Positions 37,730-46,997 of a DNA stretch of 64,000 bases are shown one piece after another. The translations under genes were made by a program, and so were the position numbers. Positions within the stretch are counted from its first letter, which is position 1; each line of letters begins with the position of its first letter. Source of the DNA: Clostridium ljungdahlii (GTDB lineage: Bacteria; Bacillota; Clostridia; Clostridiales; Clostridiaceae); assembly GCF_001636845.1 (NCBI RefSeq), contig NZ_LITT01000011.1, forward strand, positions 372,001 to 436,000, in the 5' to 3' direction. The notes beneath the pieces were generated by a model. It was not told where the DNA came from. It saw only the letters and a list, made by a program, of their open reading frames with translations, and ran no database searches.

Positions 37730-37854
37730 TGAGAATCATGGTGTCTGCTATGAACTGAATGTCCACCTCCGCAGCAGCCTCCCCCTCTGAATATCATACA
37801 TGACATCAATCCCAAAAATAGAACATACCACCAGTTATCTGCTAAAAATCTCAA
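37726..37854 (-). CDS. small membrane protein with Cys/His tail (DUF2933-like)
   Basis: This is a 42-residue peptide. Residues 1-22 form a Trp-rich membrane helix (LRFLADNWWYVLFLGLMSCM) and the tail is RGGGCCGGGHSVHSRHHDSH, rich in Gly, Cys and His, and likely metal-binding. Small helix-plus-HxxxHH proteins of this kind resemble DUF2933. The start is TTG at 37852-37854, 8 nt after GAGAGG. A promoter of the repeated CTNCA class (37922-37954) stands just upstream, which supports expression and places it in the putative regulon. The stop overlaps the helicase fragment. Confidence 0.6.
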   Translation of the reverse strand: MRFLADNWWYVLFLGLMSCMIFRGGGCCGGGHSVHSRHHDSH

Positions 37855-37921
37855 CACAAACACCTCTCTTCAATACTAAAATCACATCCTAATTTGTTTA
37901 ATTTTTATTATTTACATATAT

Positions 37922-37954
37922 AGTATAGAATAGAGTTATGTAGGTAAAATGAAG
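37922..37954 (-). promoter_or_regulatory. CTNCA-direct-repeat promoter, site 1 (DUF2933-like gene)
   Basis: On the minus strand: CTTCA, six bases TTTTAC, CTACA, 11 bases, then -10 TATACT (37927-37922). The half-sites are 11 bp apart, overlapping the -35 position. It has the same geometry as eight other promoters in this window. Confidence 0.7.
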
Positions 37955-37989
37955 AAATTTAAATTGTTGATTTTATAAAAAGCAATACA

Positions 37990-38043
37990 AAACCTCTTTG
38001 TATTATGGTTTCCCGTAAAATCCACTAAATCACAAAGAGGTTT
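37990..38043. terminator. terminator shared by the UbiA gene and upstream DNA
   Basis: AAACCTCTTTGT and ACAAAGAGGTTT form a 12-bp stem with a 30-nt loop; a T-rich end is present on the plus strand. A related stem occurs at 61414. Confidence 0.6.
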
Positions 38044-38111
38044 CTTATTTTACTATTAAATTATAATCCTACGCATCTCTTAGAGTAGTCTTTTTTTAGA
38101 AGTCGCTATTA

Positions 38112-39011
38112 TTAGATGCCTATCTTGAACATAATCGATATTAATAATCCAATAATCACAGCTAAGTGATATTTTAATCCGACCTGAGCTATAAGCCCCA
38201 TTGTTTTGCCTTTTGTACAGATACTCTTATCATAGGATAAAAAATTAGAAATTGACTTATAAGGAAATAATAAAATAACAGCTACTAATACAATAATAGG
38301 ATAAATACCTATTATCATTAAAGTAAATGTTAGTACAAGCAACATTATTACACTAAAAATCCACAGTCTCTCAGAATTTTTAATTCCTATCAGTATGGGT
38401 AATGTTTTTCTGCCAATTTTTCTATCCTCTTCTATATCACTTAAATTGTTAGATAGTAATATAGTACCAATAAAAACTGCAGTAGGAACTGCTATAAGTA
38501 CTGTATTTAAATTAAATATGCCAGAATAAATATAAATAACCGTTGTTGTTATACCTATTCCCATAGTTACTCCAGATACAATTTCACCTATTGGAGTATA
38601 TGAAATAGGTAAAGGTCCACAAGCATATAAAATTGAAATAATTTCACCAACAGCCGCAATTAGTAAAATATAATAACTTGTTTGGCTAGCTATAAAAATA
38701 CCAATTAGAAAAGCAATAAATTGATATACGCATATAATACCTAAAACTTGATTTGGAGTAACCTCACCACTTACTAGAGCTTTTTCATTCCCTTTTTCTT
38801 TGCTATCTGCTCCACTTTTAAAATCAGAATAATCATTAATCATATTAGTGGCACTTTGAATCAATATCATGGAAATTGATAACAATATAAGATAAATAAT
38901 ATTAAACTTTCCGAAAGCATACCTTGAATAAATCGTACCTAGCACTACAGGGACAATTCCCGCAACAAGAGTTTTTATATCCATAAGCTTTATTATTGTA
39001 CGAAAGCTCAT
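38112..39011 (-). CDS. UbiA-family prenyltransferase (MenA-like)
   Basis: This 299-residue membrane protein has eight to nine helices and both Asp-rich signatures: NMINDYSDFKSGAD near residue 62 and NNLSDIEEDRKIGRKT near 190. They bind the Mg-pyrophosphate of a polyprenyl donor. The closest family pattern is 1,4-dihydroxy-2-naphthoate prenyltransferase, the membrane step of menaquinone synthesis. No other men genes are in the window, and many clostridia lack menaquinone, so the aromatic substrate is open. FixABCX, which in other organisms uses a quinone, is encoded 17 kb away. It is single, with a terminator downstream. Confidence 0.8.
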   Translation of the reverse strand: MSFRTIIKLMDIKTLVAGIVPVVLGTIYSRYAFGKFNIIYLILLSISMILIQSATNMINDYSDFKSGADSKEKGNEKALVSGEVTPNQVLGIICVYQFIAFLIGIFIASQTSYYILLIAAVGEIISILYACGPLPISYTPIGEIVSGVTMGIGITTTVIYIYSGIFNLNTVLIAVPTAVFIGTILLSNNLSDIEEDRKIGRKTLPILIGIKNSERLWIFSVIMLLVLTFTLMIIGIYPIIVLVAVILLFPYKSISNFLSYDKSICTKGKTMGLIAQVGLKYHLAVIIGLLISIMFKIGI

Positions 39012-39100
39012 TTTCTCACCTCTATTTCCTTAAGGGCACCTATTAAACTATAGTAACTAGTCTTTATCTAACTTAAATTTTAAAAAATATTAGTTGAAAT

Positions 39101-40813
39101 TTATATTTTAAACTTCTGTACTAAACTATTTAACTCTTCAGCTAATTCTGCTTGTCTTTGAGCTGATTTAGCTGCTTCTTCAATTGCATAACTTGTTTCA
39201 TCAACACTGTTTAGTATTCCTTCAGAACTTGATGCAGATTGCTCAGCTGTTGTTGATACATTTTCAACAGCCAAACTAGTTTGTTCTATAGAACTTAATA
39301 TATGTGTGGTACCACTTGCTATTTCTTCTGACATAGCTTTTATAAAAGCAGCATCTTTCTCATATTTTTCTGCGGTTTCTAAAAACAATTCATAGTCTGG
39401 ATTTACATTATTATCAATAAAAGCTAGTATATCCTGTGTATTATTAGATAAGTTATTGAAAGCTTCATTTACCTGTGTTATAACATTCTGAATGCTCGAA
39501 ACATTACTTGCTGACTGCTCTGCAAGCTGACGTATTTCATCTGCGACTACTGCAAATCCTCTCCCCATTTCTCCTGCTCTTGCCGATTCAATAGCAGCAT
39601 TAAGTGCTAAAAGATTAGTTTGAGAAGCTATATTTGCTATGGAATCTGCCATAACCTTGATTTCCTCAACAACTTTTCCATCTTCTATAGCCTTAACTAT
39701 ATTAATTTGCTTTTCTTTATATATTTTTTGAGAGATATCAATAGCCTTTAGTCCTTTATTCTTTATTTCAGTTGCACGAGCTTGCACCTCATTTGATGCT
39801 TTATCACCATCTTTAGCTTTGTCTGAAAGCTCCGTCGTATTTGAAGTTATCTCTTGAATTGAAGCATTTACTTCCTCTGAAGTTGCACTTAAATCATCTG
39901 TTCCAGATGATATTTCCTTAGTTGATTTATCAATATTAGTCATTTTTGCAGAGATTTCTTCTATAGTTGAATATATCTCTTCACTGGAGCTACTTATGTT
40001 AGCAGAACTTGAAATTATTGTAGATATTAAATTACGAGTATTTTCAACAGCTTTATTTAAAGCTTCAGAAAGCTTACCAATTTCATCCTTTGCATAAACA
40101 TCAATTCTCTTAGTTAAATCGCCATTTCCCAAAGCATTCGCAAATATAAGAACCTTATTTATTGCTTTTGACAAAGATGTTGATATTAATATTCCTAGCA
40201 GTATAGCAATGATAAAACCAAATATTACGATAGAAACCATAGTATTAAATGCTGTCTTATATATTGTTTTATTAATTTCGTTAGCTTCTTGAGCTTCTTT
40301 TAAATTTAAGTTTATAAGCTCATTAATGCTGTCAAAAGTCTTTTGTCTTGCATCTAGCACCATATTAAAAGCCATCTGAGCTTCATCATATTTATTTGAA
40401 TCTATTAATTCCATAAATTTTTTACGTGCCATCATGTAGTCATTGTGATTTTTGTTAAATTGGGTTAGCAACTCCTTTTCCTGACCTGTTGCATTAGTAT
40501 CTTTAAATTCTTTTGATATAGCCATATCCTCTTCTGTTAATTTATTTATTTCATCTACTATTTGTTGCTTTTTTGACGAATCTTTTGTAGTTAAAAGAGA
40601 GATTAAATTAGAGTGTATCTGCAGAAAATTTTCTTTCAATGCCCCTACTTTTCTTATATGCAATAGATTATCTTCATACATAGAAGTTGAATTTATATTT
40701 ATCTTTTTTATTTGTAATATTCCTATAGTACCTACTGCTGCCATAAGAAGTGATATTAATAAAAAGCAACTTATAAGTTTTGGTGCAATTTTTAAGTTTT
40801 TAAATATTTTCAT
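39101..40813 (-). CDS. methyl-accepting chemotaxis protein with 4HB sensor
   Basis: This is a 570-residue receptor with TM1 at about residues 12-32, an extracellular four-helix-bundle domain (35-185), TM2 at about 190-212, HAMP at about 212-265 and the signalling domain. The tip reads [20 protein letters not shown], then [13 protein letters not shown]. It ends in [16 protein letters not shown]. Length and order are typical, and the ligand is unknown. It shares the extended tip-flanking region with the PilJ-type receptor at 35.5-37.2 kb. Confidence 0.9.
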   Translation of the reverse strand: MKIFKNLKIAPKLISCFLLISLLMAAVGTIGILQIKKININSTSMYEDNLLHIRKVGALKENFLQIHSNLISLLTTKDSSKKQQIVDEINKLTEEDMAISKEFKDTNATGQEKELLTQFNKNHNDYMMARKKFMELIDSNKYDEAQMAFNMVLDARQKTFDSINELINLNLKEAQEANEINKTIYKTAFNTMVSIVIFGFIIAILLGILISTSLSKAINKVLIFANALGNGDLTKRIDVYAKDEIGKLSEALNKAVENTRNLISTIISSSANISSSSEEIYSTIEEISAKMTNIDKSTKEISSGTDDLSATSEEVNASIQEITSNTTELSDKAKDGDKASNEVQARATEIKNKGLKAIDISQKIYKEKQINIVKAIEDGKVVEEIKVMADSIANIASQTNLLALNAAIESARAGEMGRGFAVVADEIRQLAEQSASNVSSIQNVITQVNEAFNNLSNNTQDILAFIDNNVNPDYELFLETAEKYEKDAAFIKAMSEEIASGTTHILSSIEQTSLAVENVSTTAEQSASSSEGILNSVDETSYAIEEAAKSAQRQAELAEELNSLVQKFKI

Positions 40814-41197
40814 TTATGATCCCCCCACAATTATCTAATAATTTTATAAAGAAAGATACTCTACTTTTATATCTCATATCTAGTAAAATATCCTTTTAAT
40901 TATAAGAATTACAGTCATTATTATATCATAGTATTCCTCATTACATAAGTCAATTTATTCGAAAAATCAATATTATTTTCAATTTATAGTAATTATATAT
41001 ATATGTTACGAAAATATTATGTAGATTTTTAACGCAAATAAACAATCTAGAATTAGTTCTATAATAGACTTAAATTTAAAAGACTTAGACAGGATTGTGT
41101 CAAATTTCATATCATATCATAGGACAATGCTATGGCTAATTTAATATATTATTTTTAGAAATTACAAATGCTACTGTAGGGAAATGAATCATAAAGT

Positions 41198-41243
41198 GTA
41201 CACCTCAAATGTTGTATATATATATATAACATTTGAGGTGTAC
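41198..41243. repeat. 16-bp perfect hairpin with TA-repeat loop
   Basis: GTACACCTCAAATGTT and its reverse complement flank a loop made of (TA)n. There is no poly-T tail, so it may be an operator or a repeat rather than a terminator. The remainder of 40814-41295 has no supportable gene. Confidence 0.5.
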
Positions 41244-41295
41244 TTCGAACTGCATCAGCTCTATATTTGCACAAGTTGGTGTTTATAAAAAAACT

Positions 41296-41733
41296 TTATG
41301 AACATATATTTTGCCTTTCTTCTAATTCCTTCTTGAAAAGATTTTCGTAGCAATAATTGATTATATCACTTCTCTTTATTATACCTATAAATACATCTTC
41401 GTCATCTACCACAGGAACAAAATTCTGATTTACGGAGGTATAAAACAAATCTTCTATATTAGAGTTAATGTGAACAGGTTTATTCATCATCCTTCTAGGT
41501 ACATCATTTAATCTCACTTTATTACTATTCTTAAAATCCAAGCTAGGGGTATTTTTTAATTTCCATAACAAATCTCCTTCTGTAAGTGTGCCTACATATT
41601 TTCCCTTATCATCTAGAACAGGGATAGCTGTATATCTGTGGTGCTCCATTCTTTCTAAAGCTTGTCTCATTGTTGAATTTATATTTTCACACACTACTTC
41701 ACCTTTAGGTGTCAAAAAAAATGCTATATTCAT
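41296..41733 (-). CDS. CBS-domain pair protein
   Basis: This 145-residue cytosolic protein consists of two CBS motifs (residues about 8-62 and 80-135), e.g. HHRYTAIPVLDDKGKYVGTL and NFVPVVDDEDVFIGIIKRSD. CBS pairs bind adenine nucleotides and act as energy sensors. Here it stands alone, with no attached enzyme. The start is MNIAFFLTPKGEV; the longer TTG frame lacks an RBS. Nothing notable lies in the 230 bp upstream. Confidence 0.85.
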   Translation of the reverse strand: MNIAFFLTPKGEVVCENINSTMRQALERMEHHRYTAIPVLDDKGKYVGTLTEGDLLWKLKNTPSLDFKNSNKVRLNDVPRRMMNKPVHINSNIEDLFYTSVNQNFVPVVDDEDVFIGIIKRSDIINYCYENLFKKELEERQNICS

Positions 41734-41962
41734 AATATAATACCTTAACCGCTGCAAATTTATAAATATATAGATACATATTCTTATGATTCTGTGTTCA
41801 TAGATATTACATAATAGGCTTTTGTTATATATCTATAATAAATTCTTTTGTTGCTTACGGTTTTTTACCTACCTTTCTCTTTACTATAGTTTTACTCTAT
41901 TAAAATACTTTTTACTTAGTAAATAATTACAACTACATTACTTTTTTATGAAATACTAACAA

Positions 41963-42773
41963 TTAATCATAAAGGCCCATAGATAGATACTTTTCACCAC
42001 CATCTGGAGCAACAGTAACTACTTTTTTACCTTTTCCTAATTCTTTGGCGATTTTTATAGCTGCTGCTATATTAGCACCTGATAAATCTCAGGGATAAAA
42101 CCTGCACCTATACCTTGAATTTTATGGGGAGATGGCTGTCCTCCAGATATTACTGGCGACTTTGCAGGTTCTACAGCTATAATTATTACATCCTTGTTAT
42201 GTTTTTTTAAATTTTCGCCAACACCTGAAATAGTTCCACCAGTACCTACTCCAGCTACAAAGGCATCTATATCCCCTAAATCGTTTAGTATTTCCTCTGC
42301 TGTTGTATCGTAATGCTTAAGTGGATTAGCTATATTTGTAAACTGCTGCGGTATAAAGTATCCTTCTTTACCTTCTGCTAACTCTATGGCTTCTTCAATA
42401 GCTCCCTTCATTCCCTTGGTTCCATCTGTGAGAATAAGTTCTACACCATAAGCCTTCATCAATTTCCTTCTTTCTAAGCTCATAGTCTCTGGCATAACAA
42501 TTACTACTTTATAGCCTTTTAACTTTCCTATCATAGCAATAGCGATTCCTGTATTACCACTTGTAGGTTCTACTATTGTATCTCCTGGCTTTATAATACC
42601 TTCTCTTTCTGCCTTTTCTATCATACCAATAGCTGCTCTATCTTTTATACTTTCACCTGGATTAAACTTTTCAAGCTTCACATATACCTCAGCCATATTA
42701 TCATCTAAAAGGTTACTAAGTTTAAGTAAAGGTGTCCCCCCCTACCCATATCTAATGCATTAGTAAAAATCAT
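41963..42773 (-). pseudogene. cysK: cysteine synthase A, frameshifted and internally deleted
   Basis: From the ATG at 42773 the gene reads MIFTNALDM, then is thrown out of frame in a run of seven G/C near 42735-42745, just before the substrate loop [12 protein letters not shown] long frame follows ([20 protein letters not shown] with the PLP Lys, [19 protein letters not shown]) down to [10 protein letters not shown] at 42090. It then jumps, with a frame change, to [16 protein letters not shown] and the normal end KYLSMGLYD. About 40 residues are missing there. Two lesions make it a clear pseudogene. It still has an intact regulon-type promoter (site 2). Confidence 0.88.
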
Positions 42774-42811
42774 ACTTAAATTCCTCCTCATCTTAAATGT
42801 GCTTTATTTAG

Positions 42812-42844
42812 ATTATAATCCTGAATTATGAAGGAGATATGAAG
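42812..42844 (-). promoter_or_regulatory. CTNCA-direct-repeat promoter, site 2 (cysK)
   Basis: Minus strand: CTTCA, TATCTC, CTTCA, 11 bases, -10 TATAAT (42817-42812). It is followed 23-30 bp later by GAGGAGG and the cysK ATG. This is one of the best matches to the class. Confidence 0.75.
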
Positions 42845-42847
42845 ATT

Positions 42848-42884
42848 AAAAAAATAACAGGTATTAGCTACCTGTTATTTTTTT
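42848..42884 (-). terminator. terminator of the amidase gene
   Basis: AAAAAAATAACAGGTA and TACCTGTTATTTTTTT form a strong stem with a short loop and T-tract on both strands, 60 bp beyond the amidase stop. Confidence 0.75.
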
Positions 42885-42944
42885 AATCTCTCTACTCTTA
42901 GTTTTCTATATTTAATTACAGTACCTAATTCTTTTATAGTTGTT

Positions 42945-43929
42945 TTACTTTTTCATTCCTAAATACTTGAGAATACCTGTAGCAATTGCTTCGGCATATT
43001 TATTTTGATATTCGGGAGTATTTAAAACTTTTTCCTGTTCAGGATTACTTATAAATCCAATCTCTGTCAATATAGCTACAGCATTTGTATTTTTTAAAAC
43101 ATAGTATCCTTCAGTTTTTACACCCCTGTCCTTTAATCCTGTTGCCTGTACTAACTCCTGCTCTACTGATTCTGCTAGTTTTTGTCCTTTTGAACTACCT
43201 TGAAAATAATATGTTTCCAATCCATTAACGCTTGATACATCCGCACTATTAGCATGTATAGCCACAAAATAATCTGCATTAACCTTATCTGATATATCAC
43301 ACCTTTTTTGAAGATCTTCCCCTTCATTAGATGGCCAAGCTACTTTATCAAATGTTCTTGTATAGACAACATTTATCCCATTTTTAGATAGTATTTCTCC
43401 TACTTTTAACGCTATAGGCAATGTAATGTTTTTTTCTAAAACTCCTGTAGGGCCAACTGCTCCAGAATCATATCCTCCATGTCCAGCATCAATAGTTATA
43501 GTTTATTGGAGACTCTCCTATATTTTCACTTACTGTTATAAATTTCATCCTCACTGGCTTTAATAAGTTTTTTCCTGTAGAAGATTGCACTCCCTTTGTT
43601 ACAATCAATGTATAACTTTTTCCATATTCATAATTGTCTGTTGGTGAAACTATTATAGATTTATTATCATCTCCTATATTAACATTTACGTTAATAGCAT
43701 TGTTATTTTCATCTTGCACCAAAACATTATTATTATTTATTGTATTGCTATTTAAACTATTATTAAACTTTACAGTTAATACCTTATTTATTGAAACAGG
43801 ACTAATTTTAGAGTTAATATCCACATAATCTGTATCACTTGCTGCCAAACACTTACTTGAAACAGAAAGTATTAAAAACAATATTGACAAAGTGAATAAT
43901 GTAATACCCTTTATAGACTTCAAACTCAT
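42945..43929 (-). pseudogene. secreted N-acetylmuramoyl-L-alanine amidase, frameshifted
   Basis: Two frames make one protein. 43489-43929 holds a signal peptide (MSLKSIKGITLFTLSILFLI) and a SbsA/Ig-like domain (about residues 40-140). After a +1 shift near 43490 the text continues as TITIDAGHGGYDSGAVGPTG and the Amidase_3 domain, with zinc ligands His (DAGHGG), Glu (GVLEKNI) and His (FVAIHANSA) and catalytic Glu (ILTEIGFISN). The intact form would cleave peptides from murein at the cell surface. The broken junction leaves only the Ig-like part secreted. Its leader is 350 nt long from promoter site 3. Confidence 0.85.
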
Positions 43930-44282
43930 TCCTCCTAGCCTTTTTATCGATAGAGTAGTTTTTAAATTATTATTTTATTATCCTAGATGTTCGGTAATCA
44001 CTGAACAAAAAATTTACCATATCTTCAGCACGAAATTTACGAATATGTCCTGTTATCAGCAAACATGGCTATGTGGTGATAGTTGTCCATTGAATAAAAA
44101 ACTAAATCATCTGATTACAAGTGATCTTTTGCTTAATACCTCTACACCATCACTCCTTCCTCTATATTCTTTAACTTGCTTAAATATCTTGTATAGTATA
44201 TCTGTATACCACTCCACAAGCTCATATTTTTACAACTTTAAGTTTATTTATAAATAATCTACAATTTATCAAATTCTGCTAT

Positions 44283-44315
44283 ATTATATATAACTAATAT
44301 GTAGATTTTATGAAG
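44283..44315 (-). promoter_or_regulatory. CTNCA-direct-repeat promoter, site 3 (amidase)
   Basis: Minus strand: CTTCA, TAAAAT, CTACA, 11 bases, -10 TATAAT (44288-44283). The first gene downstream is the amidase at 43929, so the leader 43930-44280 is about 350 nt. It contains no ORF I can support and no copy of the CCGATG element. Confidence 0.65.
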
Positions 44316-44433
44316 ATAATGTATAAATTAGTGAAAAAATCCCTAATTGGTTAATTAAGAATACATTGCTCGAGCTATTTTAGCCATTCAAGAAGCGTAA
44401 AATCTGATAATTTTACAATAAAAAAGCAGAAAC

Positions 44434-44664
44434 TATTCTTTTTCAATTAATTACTGGGATAGATCAATCAAAAATTATGTTGAAAGTGATCATGCCTTCA
44501 AATTTGTATTTAAATATGAAATTTCTAGGATAAAGATATTAAAAGATCCTTCACTAGCTTTCGGAGAAGCTTATATTAATGTAACCATTGATTTTAAAGG
44601 CAATCTTGAACAAATTGTTGAAACAGTCTACGAAATTAAGACTTCTTTGAAATATATAGAATAG
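44434..44664 (+). pseudogene. N-terminal fragment of a second cyclopropane fatty acid synthase
   Basis: Translation of the plus strand gives YSFSINYWDRS, then ILKDPSLAFGEAYI and TIDFKGNLEQIVETVYEIK, nearly the same as residues 15-85 of the intact synthase at 53.9-55.1 kb. It has no start codon and stops at TAG 44662. The methyltransferase domain is absent. It is a duplication relic lying in the opposite orientation to the intact gene. Confidence 0.8.
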
Positions 44665-44798
44665 TGTATCGCATACGATATTAAAATTTTTTCAGTGTTA
44701 TGCTAAACGTTAATTTAACAAAGTAAAATTCTATTTAATTATATAAAAATTTTATAGTATAATAATTAATGTTAACTTTTATACGAGGAGAGGTTTAA

Positions 44799-45224
44799 AT
44801 GTTCGATGTTGATACATGTGTGTGTTTTATTACGAATAAAGTTGCTAAGAAAATGGCAGATAAGATGAATGAAAGATTAGTTTTAGTTGGTTCAACCAGA
44901 GTTCAATGGCTTGTTATGTATTACTTGTTAAGAGATGGTAGAATGAGTCAAAGTGACCTAGGTGAAAAAATGGATATAAAAGATTCAACTGTTGTTAGAC
45001 TAATAGATAGAATGGAAAAGGAACAATTTGTAGAAAGAGTTAAAGATAAGAAAGATAGAAGAGTTACTTATGTGTTACTAACTGAAAAAGGCAAAAAAAG
45101 AATTGAGGAATTACTCCCAATTGGAGAGGAAATGAGCAAAGTTTTTTCTAAAAATATAAGTAATGAAGAATTTGAAATTTTTAATAAAGTTTTAAATAAG
45201 ATGGCTGAAAATGCAGATGATTAA
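44799..45224 (+). CDS. MarR-family transcriptional regulator
   Basis: This 141-residue winged-helix protein has LVMYYLLRDGRMSQSDLGEK and then DSTVVRLIDRMEKE as the recognition part, and the wing DKKDRRVTYVLLTEKGK. Cys6 and Cys8 near the N-terminus could be redox-sensitive. RBS GAGGAGAGG lies before the ATG. It precedes the AhpD-like gene by 170 bp on the same strand, whose promoter is flanked by an inverted repeat, so it may be its regulator (inference). Confidence 0.85.
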   Translation: MFDVDTCVCFITNKVAKKMADKMNERLVLVGSTRVQWLVMYYLLRDGRMSQSDLGEKMDIKDSTVVRLIDRMEKEQFVERVKDKKDRRVTYVLLTEKGKKRIEELLPIGEEMSKVFSKNISNEEFEIFNKVLNKMAENADD

Positions 45225-45321
45225 GAAAATATACATACTGCAAATCCTAATTGGGGCTACTGTACTGATGTTTTTTATTACAGTAGCCTTAATTAGTTAT
45301 AAATAATATTTTTATAAAGTA

Positions 45322-45367
45322 TTGCAATGCGTTAAAATACTTGCTATACTAACGGTAAGCATTGCAA
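45322..45367 (+). promoter_or_regulatory. sigma-A promoter framed by an inverted repeat
   Basis: TTGCAA (45322-45327), 17 bp, TATACT (45345-45350) is a near-consensus promoter for the AhpD-like gene. TTGCAATGC covering the -35 recurs inverted as GCATTGCAA at 45359-45367. A dimeric repressor bound across both would block the promoter; the MarR protein upstream is the natural candidate. Confidence 0.6.
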
Positions 45368-45393
45368 ATATTTTAGTATAGGGGGAATTTATT

Positions 45394-45756
45394 ATGGCAA
45401 AGAATCCAAGGGAAATTTTAAATGACTTCATGGGCGGCTTACAAGAGGTAGGACAAACTAACGGTAAACAAGTAAATGCTTTCATGCACCTTTTAAAAAC
45501 TAATTACAAACCAGGAGCTATAGATACAAAAACAAAAGAATTGATCAGTGTAGCTATTGGGGCATACAATAGATGCGAATATTGTATAGTTTTTCACGTT
45601 TACAAGGCTTTAGAAGCAGGCGCAAATAGAGAAGAAATAATGGATGCGGCTATGGTTGCAGTAGCATTTGGTGGGGGGCCTTCTATGGCATATACTGTAA
45701 CTTTATTAAAGGATTCAATTGACGAATTTGAAAATGATTTCAAACAAGGTGCTTAA
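45394..45756 (+). CDS. carboxymuconolactone decarboxylase/AhpD-family protein
   Basis: This 120-residue all-helical protein has the AhpD-type redox motif RCEYCIVFHVYKAL near residue 48 (C-x2-C-x3-H), and GGGPSMAYTV near 95. AhpD-like proteins reduce peroxides or pass electrons in peroxidase systems; the broader family includes decarboxylases. With both cysteines and His present, a thiol-redox role is more likely. RBS GGGGG lies before the ATG. It ends with a strong terminator. Confidence 0.85.
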   Translation: MAKNPREILNDFMGGLQEVGQTNGKQVNAFMHLLKTNYKPGAIDTKTKELISVAIGAYNRCEYCIVFHVYKALEAGANREEIMDAAMVAVAFGGGPSMAYTVTLLKDSIDEFENDFKQGA

Positions 45757-45762
45757 AAAAAT

Positions 45763-45793
45763 ATCTGTAGGTAGAAGAATTCTACCTACAGAT
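45763..45793 (+). terminator. terminator of the AhpD-like gene
   Basis: ATCTGTAGGTAGAA and TTCTACCTACAGAT form a perfect 14-bp stem with a 3-nt loop, followed by TGTTTGTGT. Confidence 0.8.
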
Positions 45794-45800
45794 TGTTTGT

Positions 45801-45841
45801 GTAACAAAATAAACCGCTAAGCAAGTGGTTTACTTTGTTAC
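45801..45841. terminator. second hairpin after the AhpD-like gene
   Basis: GTAACAAAaTAAACC and GGTTTActTTGTTAC pair with small internal mismatches around CTAAGCAAG. Confidence 0.45.
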
Positions 45842-45930
45842 ACAAAAATGACTGTCGCATTTTGCAACGGTCTCCTATAATAAACAAATCTCTAGAATCA
45901 CTAGTATTTAATAGTTTTATCTTGCACAAA

Positions 45931-46022
45931 CTACTTTTTCAATGTGATACATTCAATTTCAACAAGTCCATTCAAAGGTAATCTAACCATTCTCCACCAC
46001 ATGTGTATGCTGTATGTTGCTA
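45931..46022 (-). pseudogene. possible RidA/YjgF-family C-terminal remnant
   Basis: A minus-strand frame ends RLPLNGLVEIECITLKK before TAG at 45931-45933, very like the C-terminus of RidA-type proteins (LP..LVEIE.IA). Upstream the frame breaks within about 40 bases. Nothing else is seen between 45842 and 46255. Confidence 0.4.
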
Positions 46023-46255
46023 CGGACTATCCCACACAGTAATATTATAACGTTATTTCTTCTCTTTTAATGAATACGTATTCAATTTTTTCAATTACAG
46101 TATAGAGTGCCAAAATTTGGACTCTAAAATTATTATCTACAGCTTATAGCTCTTATCAGGATTTTCCTGTTTGCAATCGTGAGTTATATGCCTTCATTTT
46201 TAAAGTCTTTATTAGTAAATTAAAAACTAACTGTATCGTTTATTTCTAAATAATG

Positions 46256-46492
46256 TTACTTTATTCTAACAACAACTTGAGGTTCCTTATCTTGTATAAT
46301 ATATTTTGCTTTAATTATAATAGAATCAATATCATTAACATTAGTAATTTGTATAGTAAGTGTTTGGTTTTCAAAATCCATAATAGCGTCACTAACCCCA
46401 TTTAATGCATTAACTCTTTCTTCTATGATTTTAGCACTTGTTTCACCGTACAAACCCTGTAAGAATAACTCCTTCTTTATTTTATTAAGCAT
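46256..46492 (-). CDS. stand-alone HMA-like domain lacking the CxxC metal motif
   Basis: This 78-residue protein follows the ferredoxin-like HMA fold (LFLQGLYGETSAKIIEERVN, then GVSDAIMDFENQTLTIQI) over most of its length. Where copper and zinc chaperones have GLDCxxCAxKIE, this one reads GLYGETSAKIIE, so both metal-binding cysteines are gone. It is either a non-metal derivative or a decayed chaperone. The frame is intact, with RBS TGGAGGA before the ATG. It is monocistronic. Confidence 0.75.
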   Translation of the reverse strand: MLNKIKKELFLQGLYGETSAKIIEERVNALNGVSDAIMDFENQTLTIQITNVNDIDSIIIKAKYIIQDKEPQVVVRIK

Positions 46493-46946
46493 ACTTTATC
46501 CTCCATTGTAAATTCTTCATTCAAGCCATCTCAGGCTAACTTAGCTCTTCCTGTAGAATTGTATAGTAGAAATTATAGATAAATAACAAAAGAAAAACTT
46601 AATCCAGTATTTTAAAAAGTACCTGGTTTATAAACACTCTTCAAATTGTTGCCTATATTTTAAAACATAATAGACAGGCAAATACCTGTTTATGTATTCT
46701 GCCTGCCTTTAACGTTTTTATACGACACTGTGAACATTATAGTAAATAAATAATCCAATAGCACCTACTAGAATTATAAATATATATACCTCACCACATG
46801 TCTAATAACGGAACTGAACCTTCTGGCGGTATGTTTACAACAATCGTTTATTGTTAACTTAAAATCTAAATAAAATCACATTATCTCTAACCATATTTTG
46901 TACTAGTAGTAAATAATAATTAATAAAGCTTACTTATAAATATAAT
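46493..46946. other. gap without a supportable gene
   Basis: The only structure is a hairpin around 46673-46707 (GACAGGCA.ATAC against GTAT.TGCCTGCC). A 27-codon minus-strand frame with a hydrophobic stretch (EVYIFIILVGAIGLFIYY) near 46725-46800 lacks a start codon. Confidence 0.4.
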
Positions 46947-46987
46947 AAAAGATGAAACTTAGTATCTATCACTAAATTTCACCTTTT
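46947..46987 (-). terminator. terminator of the Met-rich protein gene
   Basis: AAAAGaTGAAAcTTAGT pairs with ACTAAaTTTCAcCTTTT (three wobble or mismatch positions), starting 11 bp after the stop. Confidence 0.7.
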
Positions 46988-46997
46988 ATTACATTTG

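Noticed and set aside
40998-41060. A tenth CTNCA-type promoter near 41020-41040 (TGTAGATTTTTAACGC)
   Set aside because: Only one half-site is present; the second at 11 bp is absent and there is no correctly spaced -10.
41198-41243. Terminator call for the TA-loop hairpin
   Set aside because: No T-run follows on either strand and no gene ends close by; kept as an unexplained repeat.
44799-45756. Considered that the MarR and AhpD-like genes belong to the CTNCA regulon
   Set aside because: No CTNCA pair with the 11/11 spacing occurs before either; the AhpD-like promoter is an ordinary TTGCAA-17-TATACT.
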